Assembly: GCA_031292175.1 (NCBI GenBank)
Contig: JARLHQ010000032.1
Coordinates: 1-64,000 of the forward strand
DNA from: Humidesulfovibrio sp.
GTDB lineage: Bacteria; Desulfobacterota; Desulfovibrionia; Desulfovibrionales; Desulfovibrionaceae
Length of the DNA: 64,000 nucleotides
Direction: 5' to 3'
Shown here: positions 55,890-64,000 of the stretch, one piece after another
How positions within the stretch are numbered: position 1 is the stretch's first letter
How the letters are laid out: every line of letters starts with the position of its first letter
Program-made: the position numbers and the translations under genes
Notes under the pieces: generated by a model
Database searches by the model: none
What the model saw: only the letters and a program-made list of their open reading frames with translations
Told to the model about the DNA's origin: nothing

Positions 55890-57437
55890 ATGCAGCACCA
55901 AGATAAAGTCATCATCATCGACTTCGGATCCCAGGTCACCCAGCTCATCGCCCGGCGCATCCGCGAGGCGGGGATCTACTCCGAGATCCATCCCTGCACC
56001 AGTGATCCGGCGGTTATCAAGGCCATGAAGCCCTCCGCCCTGGTGCTCTCCGGTGGCCCCTCCAGCGTGCACGACGAAGGCGCGCCCCCGCTGCCCAAGG
56101 AGTACCTCACGTGGGGCCTGCCCATCCTGGGCATCTGCTACGGCATGCAGATCCTGGCGCACACCTTGGACGGCGAGGTGACCCGCTCCAAAGACCGCGA
56201 GTACGGCCGGGCGGAGTTCCGCGCCGTGGGCGAGAGCCTGCTTTTCACCGGGGTGGAGAACAAGGAGAAGCTTACGGTCTGGATGAGCCACGGCGACCAC
56301 GTGGGCAAGCTGCCCACGGGCTTTGCGCGCATGGGCGAGACCGGGAGCCTGGAGAACGCCGCCATGTTCGACGCGGCGAAGAAGATCTACGCCGTGCAGT
56401 TCCACCCGGAGGTGGCCCACACCGACCAGGGCGGACAGATCATCGCCAACTTCCTGTTCAAGATCGCCGGGCTCAAGCCCGGCTGGACCATGGCCTCCTT
56501 TGTGGAGTCGAGCATCAAGACCATGAGCGCCCAGGTGGGCGAGGGCAAGGTTGTGCTTGGACTCTCCGGCGGCATCGACTCCACCGTGGCCGCCGTGCTG
56601 CTGCACCGCGCCATCGGCAAGCGTCTGTACTGCATCTTTGTGGACAATGGCTTGTTGCGCCTGGGCGAACGCCAGGAGGTCATCGGCTTCCTGGAGGAGC
56701 ACTTCGACCTGAACGTGAAGTGCGTGGACGCCCAGAGCGAGTTCCTGGACAAGCTCAAGGGCGTGGACGACCCCGAGCAGAAGCGCAAGATCATCGGCTA
56801 CACCTTCATCGAGGTCTTCGACCGCGAGGCCAAGTCCATTGAAGGCGTGGAGTTCCTGGCCCAGGGCACCCTGTACCCGGACGTCATTGAATCCGTTTCC
56901 TTCAAGGGTCCCAGCGCTGTCATCAAAAGCCACCACAATGTGGGCGGCCTGCCGGAAAAAATGAACCTGAAGCTGGTCGAGCCCCTGCGCGAGCTGTTCA
57001 AGGACGAGGTGCGCAAGGTGGCCTACGAGCTCGGCATGCCCGAGAACATCATCTGGCGGCACCCCTTCCCCGGCCCGGGCTTGGCCATCCGCGTCATCGG
57101 CGACATCACCGAGGAGCGGCTGGAGATTCTGCGCCAGGCGGACAAGATCGTGCAGCAGGAGCTGATCGCCAGCGACTGGTACCGCAAGGTCTGGCAGGGT
57201 TTCGCCGTGCTGCTGCCGCTCAAGACGGTGGGGGTCATGGGTGACGACCGCACGTATGAGCATGTCATCGCCCTGCGCATCGTGGACAGCATCGACGCCA
57301 TGACCGCGGACTGGTCGCGCCTGCCCACAGAGATTCTGGCCCGCATGTCGAGCCGCATCATCAATGAGGTCAAGGGCGTGAACCGCGTTGTCCTCGATAT
57401 CTCCTCCAAGCCGCCCAGCACGATCGAGTGGGAATAG
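55890..57437 (+). CDS. guaA: GMP synthase (glutamine-hydrolysing)
   Basis: A 515-residue enzyme that aminates XMP to GMP. The N-terminal glutaminase domain has GICYGMQ (nucleophile Cys near 82) and [13 protein letters not shown] (His/Glu near 170). The ATP-pyrophosphatase domain begins at about residue 205 with [18 protein letters not shown] (P-loop), and the C-terminal dimer domain has [15 protein letters not shown] and ends [10 protein letters not shown]. It is the usual length. It forms guaBA. Confidence 0.96.
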   Translation: MQHQDKVIIIDFGSQVTQLIARRIREAGIYSEIHPCTSDPAVIKAMKPSALVLSGGPSSVHDEGAPPLPKEYLTWGLPILGICYGMQILAHTLDGEVTRSKDREYGRAEFRAVGESLLFTGVENKEKLTVWMSHGDHVGKLPTGFARMGETGSLENAAMFDAAKKIYAVQFHPEVAHTDQGGQIIANFLFKIAGLKPGWTMASFVESSIKTMSAQVGEGKVVLGLSGGIDSTVAAVLLHRAIGKRLYCIFVDNGLLRLGERQEVIGFLEEHFDLNVKCVDAQSEFLDKLKGVDDPEQKRKIIGYTFIEVFDREAKSIEGVEFLAQGTLYPDVIESVSFKGPSAVIKSHHNVGGLPEKMNLKLVEPLRELFKDEVRKVAYELGMPENIIWRHPFPGPGLAIRVIGDITEERLEILRQADKIVQQELIASDWYRKVWQGFAVLLPLKTVGVMGDDRTYEHVIALRIVDSIDAMTADWSRLPTEILARMSSRIINEVKGVNRVVLDISSKPPSTIEWE

Positions 57438-57502
57438 CGAGAGGGCAGCAGCCCGCAAGGCTTAGCAGACCCGCCCGCACCGCATAAGATTCAGGAAGGC
57501 CT

Positions 57503-59086
57503 ATGTTCGGAACCGGAGAATTGCTTCTTATCGCCCTTGTGGCGATCATTGTGGTGGATCCCAAGAAGCTGCCCGACCTCATGAAAGGACTTGGCAAGGC
57601 CCTTGCCGAGTTCAAGCAGATGAGCAGCGAATTCAAGAGCACCATCGAGCGCGAGACGGAAGCGGCCGATTTCGAAAAACGCAAGGCCGAGGCTCACGAG
57701 CAGCTGTACGGCTCGGGCGCGCAGGGCTCAGACCAGACCGCCGCTGAAGCGGCGGCTGAGACGACGGGCGAACAGGCGGCGACCGGGCCAGCGGGTGAGC
57801 CAGCGGGCGAGCCAACGGGAGAATCGGAGCACGAGTTCCAGCCTGAGGAATATCCCGAGCAGCCGCCCGTGGAACGCGCCCCGGCCGACTCGGAGACTGC
57901 CCCCGAAGCGCCCGCCGAGGCCCAGGCTGAAGCGCCTTTGACGTCCGCCCCGGTGTCCGCCGAACCGGTTGCCGAAGCTCCAGTTGAGTCGCCCGCCGTT
58001 GTTTCGAGCGCTCTTGCGTCCGAAGCCGCCGAGGCCCGGATCGAGGCCCCCGCAGAGGTTCCGGCCGAGTCCGCCGCGGCTCCGGCCGAGGTTTCCGCCG
58101 AAATGCCTGCCGAAACCCCAGCCGACGCCCCTGCCGTGTCCAGCGCTGAACCGCCCGCCGCCATTACCGAGAGTTCCGCCCCCGCCGTTGTCGTGGAGGC
58201 TGCGCCTCCCGCTGCCGTCGAGGAGACCACGCCCCCGGCTGTCGTCGCGGAAGCCGCGCCTCCCGCCGTGGGCGGCGACGTCCCGCCGCCTCCGCCGCCC
58301 ACGGGCGACGACGCCGTGGGCGAGAGTCAGTCCGGCCGCATGAGTCTGTTCGGGCACTTGCAGGACCTGCGCAAGCGCCTGACCCGCAGCGCCATCGCCA
58401 TGGTGGTCGGCTTCCTGGCGTGCTACGCCTTCGCCGGGCAGATGCTCAAGATGCTCATGCAGCCCATGCTCAACGCCCTCAAGCAGAGCCACTTCATCTA
58501 CACCGTGCCCACGGAGGCGTTTTTCACGGAGATGAAGGTCGCTTTCGTCGCGGGCATCTTCGCGGCCAGCCCGTATATCTTTTACCAGATCTTCCAGTTC
58601 ATCTCGCCGGGGCTCTACTCGCACGAGAAGCGCTGGATCATTCCCATCGCCTTCTTCTCCGCCCTGTGCTTCACCACCGGGGCGCTGTTCGGCTACTTCG
58701 TGGTCTTCCCCTTCGGCTTCGAGTTCTTCGCCAGCTACGCCAGCGACATCCTGCTGTTCACGCCCAAGCTGGACGAGTACCTGGACTTCGTGCTGAAGCT
58801 GCTCTTCGCCTTCGGCATCGTGTTCGAGCTGCCGCTGTTCCTGTTCTTCCTGGCGCGTCTCGGCATCGTGGGCCATGTGGGCCTGCGCAAGAAGCGCAAG
58901 TATGCCGTGCTTGTCGCCTTTGTCCTGGCCGCCGCGCTCACCCCGCCGGATGCTGTCAGCCAGACCATGATGGCCGTGCCCTTGATCATTCTGTACGAGG
59001 TCGGCATCTGGCTGGCCTACTTCTTCGGTAAAAAGAAGAAGCCCGCGCCGGAGGAGGCCGCCCCGACGGAGACCGCTGGAGCGTAG
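57503..59086 (+). CDS. TatB-TatC fusion protein of the Tat export system
   Basis: A 527-residue single reading frame. Residues 1-75 are a TatA/TatB-type unit: FGTGELLLIALVAIIVVDPKKLP, then an amphipathic helix LMKGLGKALAEFKQMSSEFK, best matched by TatB. Residues about 76-275 are a low-complexity Ala/Pro/Glu linker with repeated APAE-like units. Residues about 278-515 are a complete TatC with six helices: SLFGHLQDLRKRLTRSAIAM, VPTEAFFTEMKVAF, ISPGLYSHEKRW, LTPPDAVSQTMMAVPL, then a Lys-rich tail. TatB and TatC form the twin-arginine receptor; fusion would fix their ratio at 1:1. A separate TatA is not in the window. AGGAAGG precedes the ATG. Confidence 0.9.
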   Translation: MFGTGELLLIALVAIIVVDPKKLPDLMKGLGKALAEFKQMSSEFKSTIERETEAADFEKRKAEAHEQLYGSGAQGSDQTAAEAAAETTGEQAATGPAGEPAGEPTGESEHEFQPEEYPEQPPVERAPADSETAPEAPAEAQAEAPLTSAPVSAEPVAEAPVESPAVVSSALASEAAEARIEAPAEVPAESAAAPAEVSAEMPAETPADAPAVSSAEPPAAITESSAPAVVVEAAPPAAVEETTPPAVVAEAAPPAVGGDVPPPPPPTGDDAVGESQSGRMSLFGHLQDLRKRLTRSAIAMVVGFLACYAFAGQMLKMLMQPMLNALKQSHFIYTVPTEAFFTEMKVAFVAGIFAASPYIFYQIFQFISPGLYSHEKRWIIPIAFFSALCFTTGALFGYFVVFPFGFEFFASYASDILLFTPKLDEYLDFVLKLLFAFGIVFELPLFLFFLARLGIVGHVGLRKKRKYAVLVAFVLAAALTPPDAVSQTMMAVPLIILYEVGIWLAYFFGKKKKPAPEEAAPTETAGA

Positions 59087-59228
59087 ATTTATTGACCGCG
59101 CTCCCGTGCGGCCGAGTGGAAAACGGCGGCCCCTGGCTTGACAAGGCCTGGCGGCTGCGGTCATGGGTGGGGAGCGGCGCGGTTTTTCGCCAACATCTGG
59201 CGAACCTGGGACGGAGCAAAGGAGAAGC

Positions 59229-59819
59229 ATGGTGGGCAAGCGCACGTCGAGCCTGACGCGGACGACAAAAGAGACCGACATCCGGGTGGAGCTTTGCCTG
59301 GAGGGCGCGGGCGGCGGCGCCATCGCCACGGGCCTGGGCTTCGCCGACCATATGCTGACCCTCATGACCTTCTGGGCCGGGTTCGACCTCAAGCTTACCT
59401 GCAAGGGCGACCTTGAGGTGGACGCGCACCACAGTCTGGAGGACATCGGCCTCTCGCTTGGCCAGGCCTTGGCCGAGGCCCTGGGCGACAAGGCGGGCAT
59501 CGCCCGCGTGGCGTCCGCCAAGGTGCCCATGGACGAGGCGCTCGCCGAGGTGGTCGTGGACCTTTCCGGACGGCCGTATCTGGTCTACGCCGACGACCTT
59601 CTGCCCGCGCTTATCGCCGGGGAGGAAAAGGACGTCTGGCGCGAGTTTTTCAAGTCATTGGCGCAGCGGGCGGGCATGAACCTGCATATCCGCTACGAGT
59701 ATGGGAAAAATGGCCACCATTTGCTGGAGGCCGCCTTCAAGGCCCTGGGGCTGGCGTTGCGCCAAGCCGTTCAGGTAACCCGCACGGGCGTGACCAGCAC
59801 CAAGGGGAGTGTGGACTGA
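59229..59819 (+). CDS. hisB: Imidazoleglycerol-phosphate dehydratase
   Basis: A 196-residue monofunctional HisB for the sixth step of histidine synthesis. Metal-ligand motifs are [12 protein letters not shown] (about residues 34-45), [11 protein letters not shown] (about 62-72) and the second-half [16 protein letters not shown] (about 160-175). [20 protein letters not shown] also matches the family. The phosphatase domain found in E. coli HisB is absent, as usual for this group. The start at 59229 follows AAAGGAG. It is directly coupled to the lipoprotein gene downstream. Confidence 0.94.
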   Translation: MVGKRTSSLTRTTKETDIRVELCLEGAGGGAIATGLGFADHMLTLMTFWAGFDLKLTCKGDLEVDAHHSLEDIGLSLGQALAEALGDKAGIARVASAKVPMDEALAEVVVDLSGRPYLVYADDLLPALIAGEEKDVWREFFKSLAQRAGMNLHIRYEYGKNGHHLLEAAFKALGLALRQAVQVTRTGVTSTKGSVD

Positions 59820-60457
59820 TGCACCTGCGCAAGTCGCTGCCGATTCTTATTGTTTTTTGCCTGCTGCTGAGCCTTGCCGCTTGCGGTCCCAAGCCCATCA
59901 CCCCGCAACTGCGGCCCATGGGCAGCATCGCCATTGCGCCCTTCACCGCGCCCCAGTACAACTGGGAGCTCCTGGCCGGCTATTTGCCGGAGGAGGGCAA
60001 GCCCGTGAAGCCGGAGATCCTGGCCGCCCTTGATGAAGATTTGAGCCAGGCCGCACGCGCTCACGGCGTCAGCATCGCCGGCACCCAGGCCGCCATCCGC
60101 CAGTGCCAGGAGATCGTGACCTTCGAGCGCTCCGGCAAGGCGAGAGAGTCCGCCTGGTCCTACTGGCTGGGCGTGGGCCGCTGTCTGCCCGCGGACTTCC
60201 TCCTGGTGCCGCAGGTGCTGCACTGGAAGGAATTCGGCGGCGGCGGCAACCCCGCGTCCGTGGTCATGGATCTGTACCTCATCGACGTGAAGAACCAGCG
60301 CCTTGTCTCACGCTACCACTACGACGAGACCCAGAAGGCCCTCACCGACAATCTGCTCGACATCGGCAAGTTCGTGCGCCGCAAGGGCTCCTGGGTGAAC
60401 GCCGACACGCTGGCCAAGGAGGGCATCGAGGCGGGGCTTAAGGAGATGGGGTTGTGA
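59819..60457 (+). CDS. Unknown lipoprotein between hisB and hisA
   Basis: A 212-residue lipoprotein with lipobox LAAC near residue 22. The mature part starts with [13 protein letters not shown] and contains [41 protein letters not shown] and [24 protein letters not shown], a pattern seen in proteins related to the TolB-N/CsgG-like family of envelope lipoproteins. The ATG shares the A of the hisB stop (TGATG) and its own stop overlaps hisA (GTGA), so it is coupled to both. A role in histidine synthesis is not expected for an exported lipoprotein. Confidence 0.8.
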   Translation: MHLRKSLPILIVFCLLLSLAACGPKPITPQLRPMGSIAIAPFTAPQYNWELLAGYLPEEGKPVKPEILAALDEDLSQAARAHGVSIAGTQAAIRQCQEIVTFERSGKARESAWSYWLGVGRCLPADFLLVPQVLHWKEFGGGGNPASVVMDLYLIDVKNQRLVSRYHYDETQKALTDNLLDIGKFVRRKGSWVNADTLAKEGIEAGLKEMGL

Positions 60458-61191
60458 TTTTATTTCCCGCCGTCGACATCAAGGACGGGCGCTGCGTGCG
60501 CCTGGAGCAGGGCAAGGCCGACGCCGTGACGGTGTTCGGCGACGACCCGGCGGAAAGCGCCCTCAAGTGGGTGCGCCTGGGCGCGCAGTGGCTGCACATT
60601 GTCGATCTGGACGGGGCGTTCAGCGGGCTGCCGCGCAATTTCGAACTGGTGAAGCGCATCTGCGCCGAGGCCAAGATCCCCGTGCAGCTGGGTGGCGGCA
60701 TCCGCGACATCGCCACAGCCAGGGCCTACGTTGAGGCCGGTGTGGCGCGGCTTATCATCGGCACCATCGCGTTGGAGCAGCCGGAGCTTTTCGCCGAGCT
60801 GTGCGCCGCGCTGCCGGGCAAGGTGGGCGTGAGCCTGGATGCCGTGAACGGCCAGCTGAAAAGCCGTGGCTGGGTGGCCGACGCGGGCCTGACCGTTTCC
60901 GATGTGCTGCCGCGCATCGAGGCCGCTGGGGCCTCCTTCATCATCTACACGGACATCGCCCGCGACGGCATGCAGAGCGGCGTGAACATCCCGGCTCTTA
61001 CGGCGCTGTGCGAGAGCACGAAGCTGCCCGTGGTGGCCGCTGGCGGCGTCACCAATATGGACGACCTGAGGAATCTCGCCCCGCTGTGCCAAAAGGGCCT
61101 GCAAGGGGCCATCTCGGGCCGCGCCATCTATACCGGCACCCTCGACTTCGCCGAGGGCCTGGCCTTCACCAAGGGGCTGCAAGCGGCGTAA
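60454..61191 (+). CDS. hisA: ProFAR isomerase HisA
   Basis: A 245-residue TIM-barrel enzyme that isomerises the ProFAR intermediate to PRFAR in histidine synthesis. It has the first-strand catalytic Asp in [14 protein letters not shown] (about residues 4-17), GGGIRD near 68, the second catalytic Asp in [14 protein letters not shown] (about 165-178) and [12 protein letters not shown]. The start is GTG 60454, overlapping the lipoprotein stop. A terminator follows. Confidence 0.95.
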   Translation: MILFPAVDIKDGRCVRLEQGKADAVTVFGDDPAESALKWVRLGAQWLHIVDLDGAFSGLPRNFELVKRICAEAKIPVQLGGGIRDIATARAYVEAGVARLIIGTIALEQPELFAELCAALPGKVGVSLDAVNGQLKSRGWVADAGLTVSDVLPRIEAAGASFIIYTDIARDGMQSGVNIPALTALCESTKLPVVAAGGVTNMDDLRNLAPLCQKGLQGAISGRAIYTGTLDFAEGLAFTKGLQAA

Positions 61192-61216
61192 GACGCGGGC
61201 GCTGTTTTATGCGATG

Positions 61217-61250
61217 TAAAAAAGAAGGGGCCACGAGGCCCCCTTTCTTA
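61217..61250. terminator. Bidirectional terminator between hisA and the sigma-54 activator
   Basis: A GGGGCC/GGCCCC core stem (61227-61232 with 61237-61242) is flanked by A-rich and T-rich sides, so it can end both convergent transcripts (TTTCTTATT on +, TTCTTTTTT on -). Confidence 0.8.
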
Positions 61251-61277
61251 TTGCTGCTTTGAGATCGTCCGCGCGGG

Positions 61278-62849
<1,572 letters not shown>

Positions 62850-62875
62850 TGAAGAATCCTTGTGAGCCGCTTCCG

Positions 62876-63463
62876 TTAGGCCGGGCAGGCGGCGCCGAGT
62901 TCCAGCGCCTTCAGGTTGATCTCGGCCACCTTGGGCTTCATGGTGGCGCGGATGGTGGCCGCGATGACGTCCTTGCCGAAGGGCAGGGCGCCCAGGGCGC
63001 ACAGCGCGCCAAGCAGCGCAATGTTGCCGCTCTGCACGGCGCCGGCCTGAACACCCAGGCTGCGCACGGGCAGGAAGCAGGCGTTGCCGCAACAGGCCGT
63101 CACCTTGGCGCGGATATCCGCAACCGAGGGGGCGGTCTCCTTGCCCGTGGCCACGGAGGGCGGGGGCAGGGCTTCGGAGCTGGAAAGCACGAGGCCGCCG
63201 GGCTTGAGGTAGGGCAGGGCGCGCAGAGTCTCCAGCGGCTCGAAGCCGAGCAGGATGTCCGCCTCGCCCAGGCCGATCTTGGGGCTCTTGCAGCCGATGA
63301 GCAGGGTGGACTCCACCACGCCGCCGCGCTGGGCCATGCCGTGGATTTCGCCGGAGGTGACGGGCAGGCCCACGGAAAGAGCCGCCCGCGCGAGCAGGGT
63401 CGTGGCGGTAAGGGTGCCCTGGCCGCCCACACCGGTCATGAAGATGCGCAGCTTGGAGCTCAT
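62876..63463 (-). CDS. iorB: Indolepyruvate:ferredoxin oxidoreductase beta subunit
   Basis: A 195-residue POR-gamma-type subunit: FMTGVGGQGTLTATTLLARAA (about residues 8-28), VTSGEIHGMAQRGGVVESTL and LLGFEPLETLRALP are typical. With IorA it oxidatively decarboxylates aryl pyruvates (from aromatic amino acids) to aryl-acetyl-CoA and reduces ferredoxin. The start at 63463 overlaps the iorA stop by four bases. Confidence 0.93.
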   Translation of the reverse strand: MSSKLRIFMTGVGGQGTLTATTLLARAALSVGLPVTSGEIHGMAQRGGVVESTLLIGCKSPKIGLGEADILLGFEPLETLRALPYLKPGGLVLSSSEALPPPSVATGKETAPSVADIRAKVTACCGNACFLPVRSLGVQAGAVQSGNIALLGALCALGALPFGKDVIAATIRATMKPKVAEINLKALELGAACPA

Positions 63464-64000
63464 TTGGCGTCTCCCTTGCGGGCCTTGATGTTTTTGCAGA
63501 TCTGCAGGCAGAGCATGCAGCCGGAACACAGCAGCGGATCAATGGCCATCTTGCCGTCCTCAACATAGAAGGCCGGGCAGGCCAGGGTGTTCAGGCAGTC
63601 GCCGCAGGAGCCGTCCTGGGCCGAGGCCGCGCAGTCCCCGGCGACGTAAGCCACCTGGTTGCGCTTCTGACCGTAGGCGCGGCGGGCGAAGAGCGGACAG
63701 GGCTCCTCGGCGATGAGCACGCGCACGCCGGAGAGATCCTTCAATTCCTCTATGGCCGCCAGGGTGGCCTTCTGGTTCAGCGGGTTGACCTTGCGGATCT
63801 GGGTGATGCCGATGCCGCGCACGAGGGGTTCGATGTCCACGCGCACGGGGTTGTCGCCCAGGTTGGTCTTGTCCACGCCGGGATTGGGCTGGTGGCCGGT
63901 CATGGCCGTGGTGCGGTTGTCCAGGATGACCACAAGGATGTCGTGGCGGTTGAACACCGCGTTCACCAGGCCGGTGATGCCGGAATGGAAGAAGGTGGAG
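63460..64000 (-). CDS. iorA: Indolepyruvate:ferredoxin oxidoreductase alpha subunit (C-terminal part)
   Basis: C-terminal 179 codons of the catalytic alpha subunit; the gene continues beyond 64000. The visible part starts in the thiamine-diphosphate domain (STFFHSGITGLVNAVFN, then LDNRTTAMTGHQPNPG) and ends with an iron-sulfur region of many Cys: EPCPLFARR, GDCAASAQDGSCGDCLNTLACP and DPLLCSGCMLCLQICKNI, consistent with two [4Fe-4S] clusters. It is coupled to iorB by an ATGA overlap. Confidence 0.93.
   Translation of the reverse strand, partial: STFFHSGITGLVNAVFNRHDILVVILDNRTTAMTGHQPNPGVDKTNLGDNPVRVDIEPLVRGIGITQIRKVNPLNQKATLAAIEELKDLSGVRVLIAEEPCPLFARRAYGQKRNQVAYVAGDCAASAQDGSCGDCLNTLACPAFYVEDGKMAIDPLLCSGCMLCLQICKNIKARKGDAK

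Noticed and set aside
59138-59166. Promoter for hisB at the perfect TTGACA (59138)
   Set aside because: No acceptable -10 sequence lies at 16-18 bases (TCATGG at 17), so it was not called.
62850-63566. 239-residue extension of the sigma-54 activator
   Set aside because: It overlaps iorB in another frame, and the start at 62849 has a good ribosome binding site followed by the GAF region.

Overview
The window is a gene-dense, high-GC chromosomal segment from a bacterium that looks like a member of the Desulfovibrionaceae (sulfate-reducing Desulfobacterota). This assignment is an inference. It rests on a six-subunit Ech-type [NiFe] hydrogenase, a cytochrome c maturation cluster whose CcmE has Cys in place of the usual heme-binding His, IorAB (indolepyruvate:ferredoxin oxidoreductase), a FAD-linked D-2-hydroxyacid dehydrogenase, and several ABC importers with lipoprotein receptors. 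I see no rRNA, tRNA, CRISPR array, prophage or insertion sequence, and the window reads as core metabolism with small accessory blocks.

Layout. 1-132 is the tail of an upstream gene. 289-6994 (+) holds a polar amino-acid ABC importer, a FAD-linked dehydrogenase, an aminotransferase and a DsbC/G-like oxidoreductase, possibly one catabolic operon. 7108-7956 is a very lysine-rich exported protein. 8044-11257 (-) has two GNAT acetyltransferases, a glycine-zipper lipoprotein and malic enzyme. 11386-18273 (+) has a TrmJ-type RNA methyltransferase, a periplasmic binding protein paired with a PAS-GGDEF-EAL sensor, and two tandem TPR paralogs. The second TPR gene overlaps cbiA (18270-19673). A SemiSWEET (-) follows, then a Zn/Mn-type ABC transporter pair with a coupled unknown gene. 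22388-24985 (-) is maf, a methyltransferase, a glycosyltransferase and a YbaK-type deacylase.

25210-26894 (+) is a MotB-then-MotA-like stator pair behind a good sigma-54 promoter candidate. 27123-34042 (+) carries glucokinase, xanthine phosphoribosyltransferase, a BMP-type nucleoside ABC importer and a GNAT enzyme. 34092-36248 (-) has a ChrA-like transporter, a YhcH-family protein and a small secreted protein. 36366-41393 (-) is the complete echABCDEF operon with a second sigma-54 promoter candidate. A glycosyltransferase family 9 gene (-) and a DUF21/CBS membrane protein (+) follow. 44066-49268 (+) is the ccmEFABCD plus TPR cluster, including a 42-residue ccmD. 49428-54341 is livKHMGF, 54403-57437 is guaBA, 57503-59086 is a TatB-TatC fusion, and 59229-61191 is hisB, a lipoprotein gene and hisA. 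The end (-) is iorA (partial), iorB and a sigma-54 activator.

How the parts fit. Uptake of amino acids and nucleosides is next to genes that use them: aminotransferase, IorAB, Gpt and GuaBA. Ech and IorAB both exchange electrons with ferredoxin. The Ccm cluster supplies c-type cytochromes and the Tat fusion exports folded redox proteins. Two promoter candidates of the -24/-12 type and one encoded sigma-54 activator suggest that sigma-54 control matters here. All functions are inferred from sequence and no database search was run.
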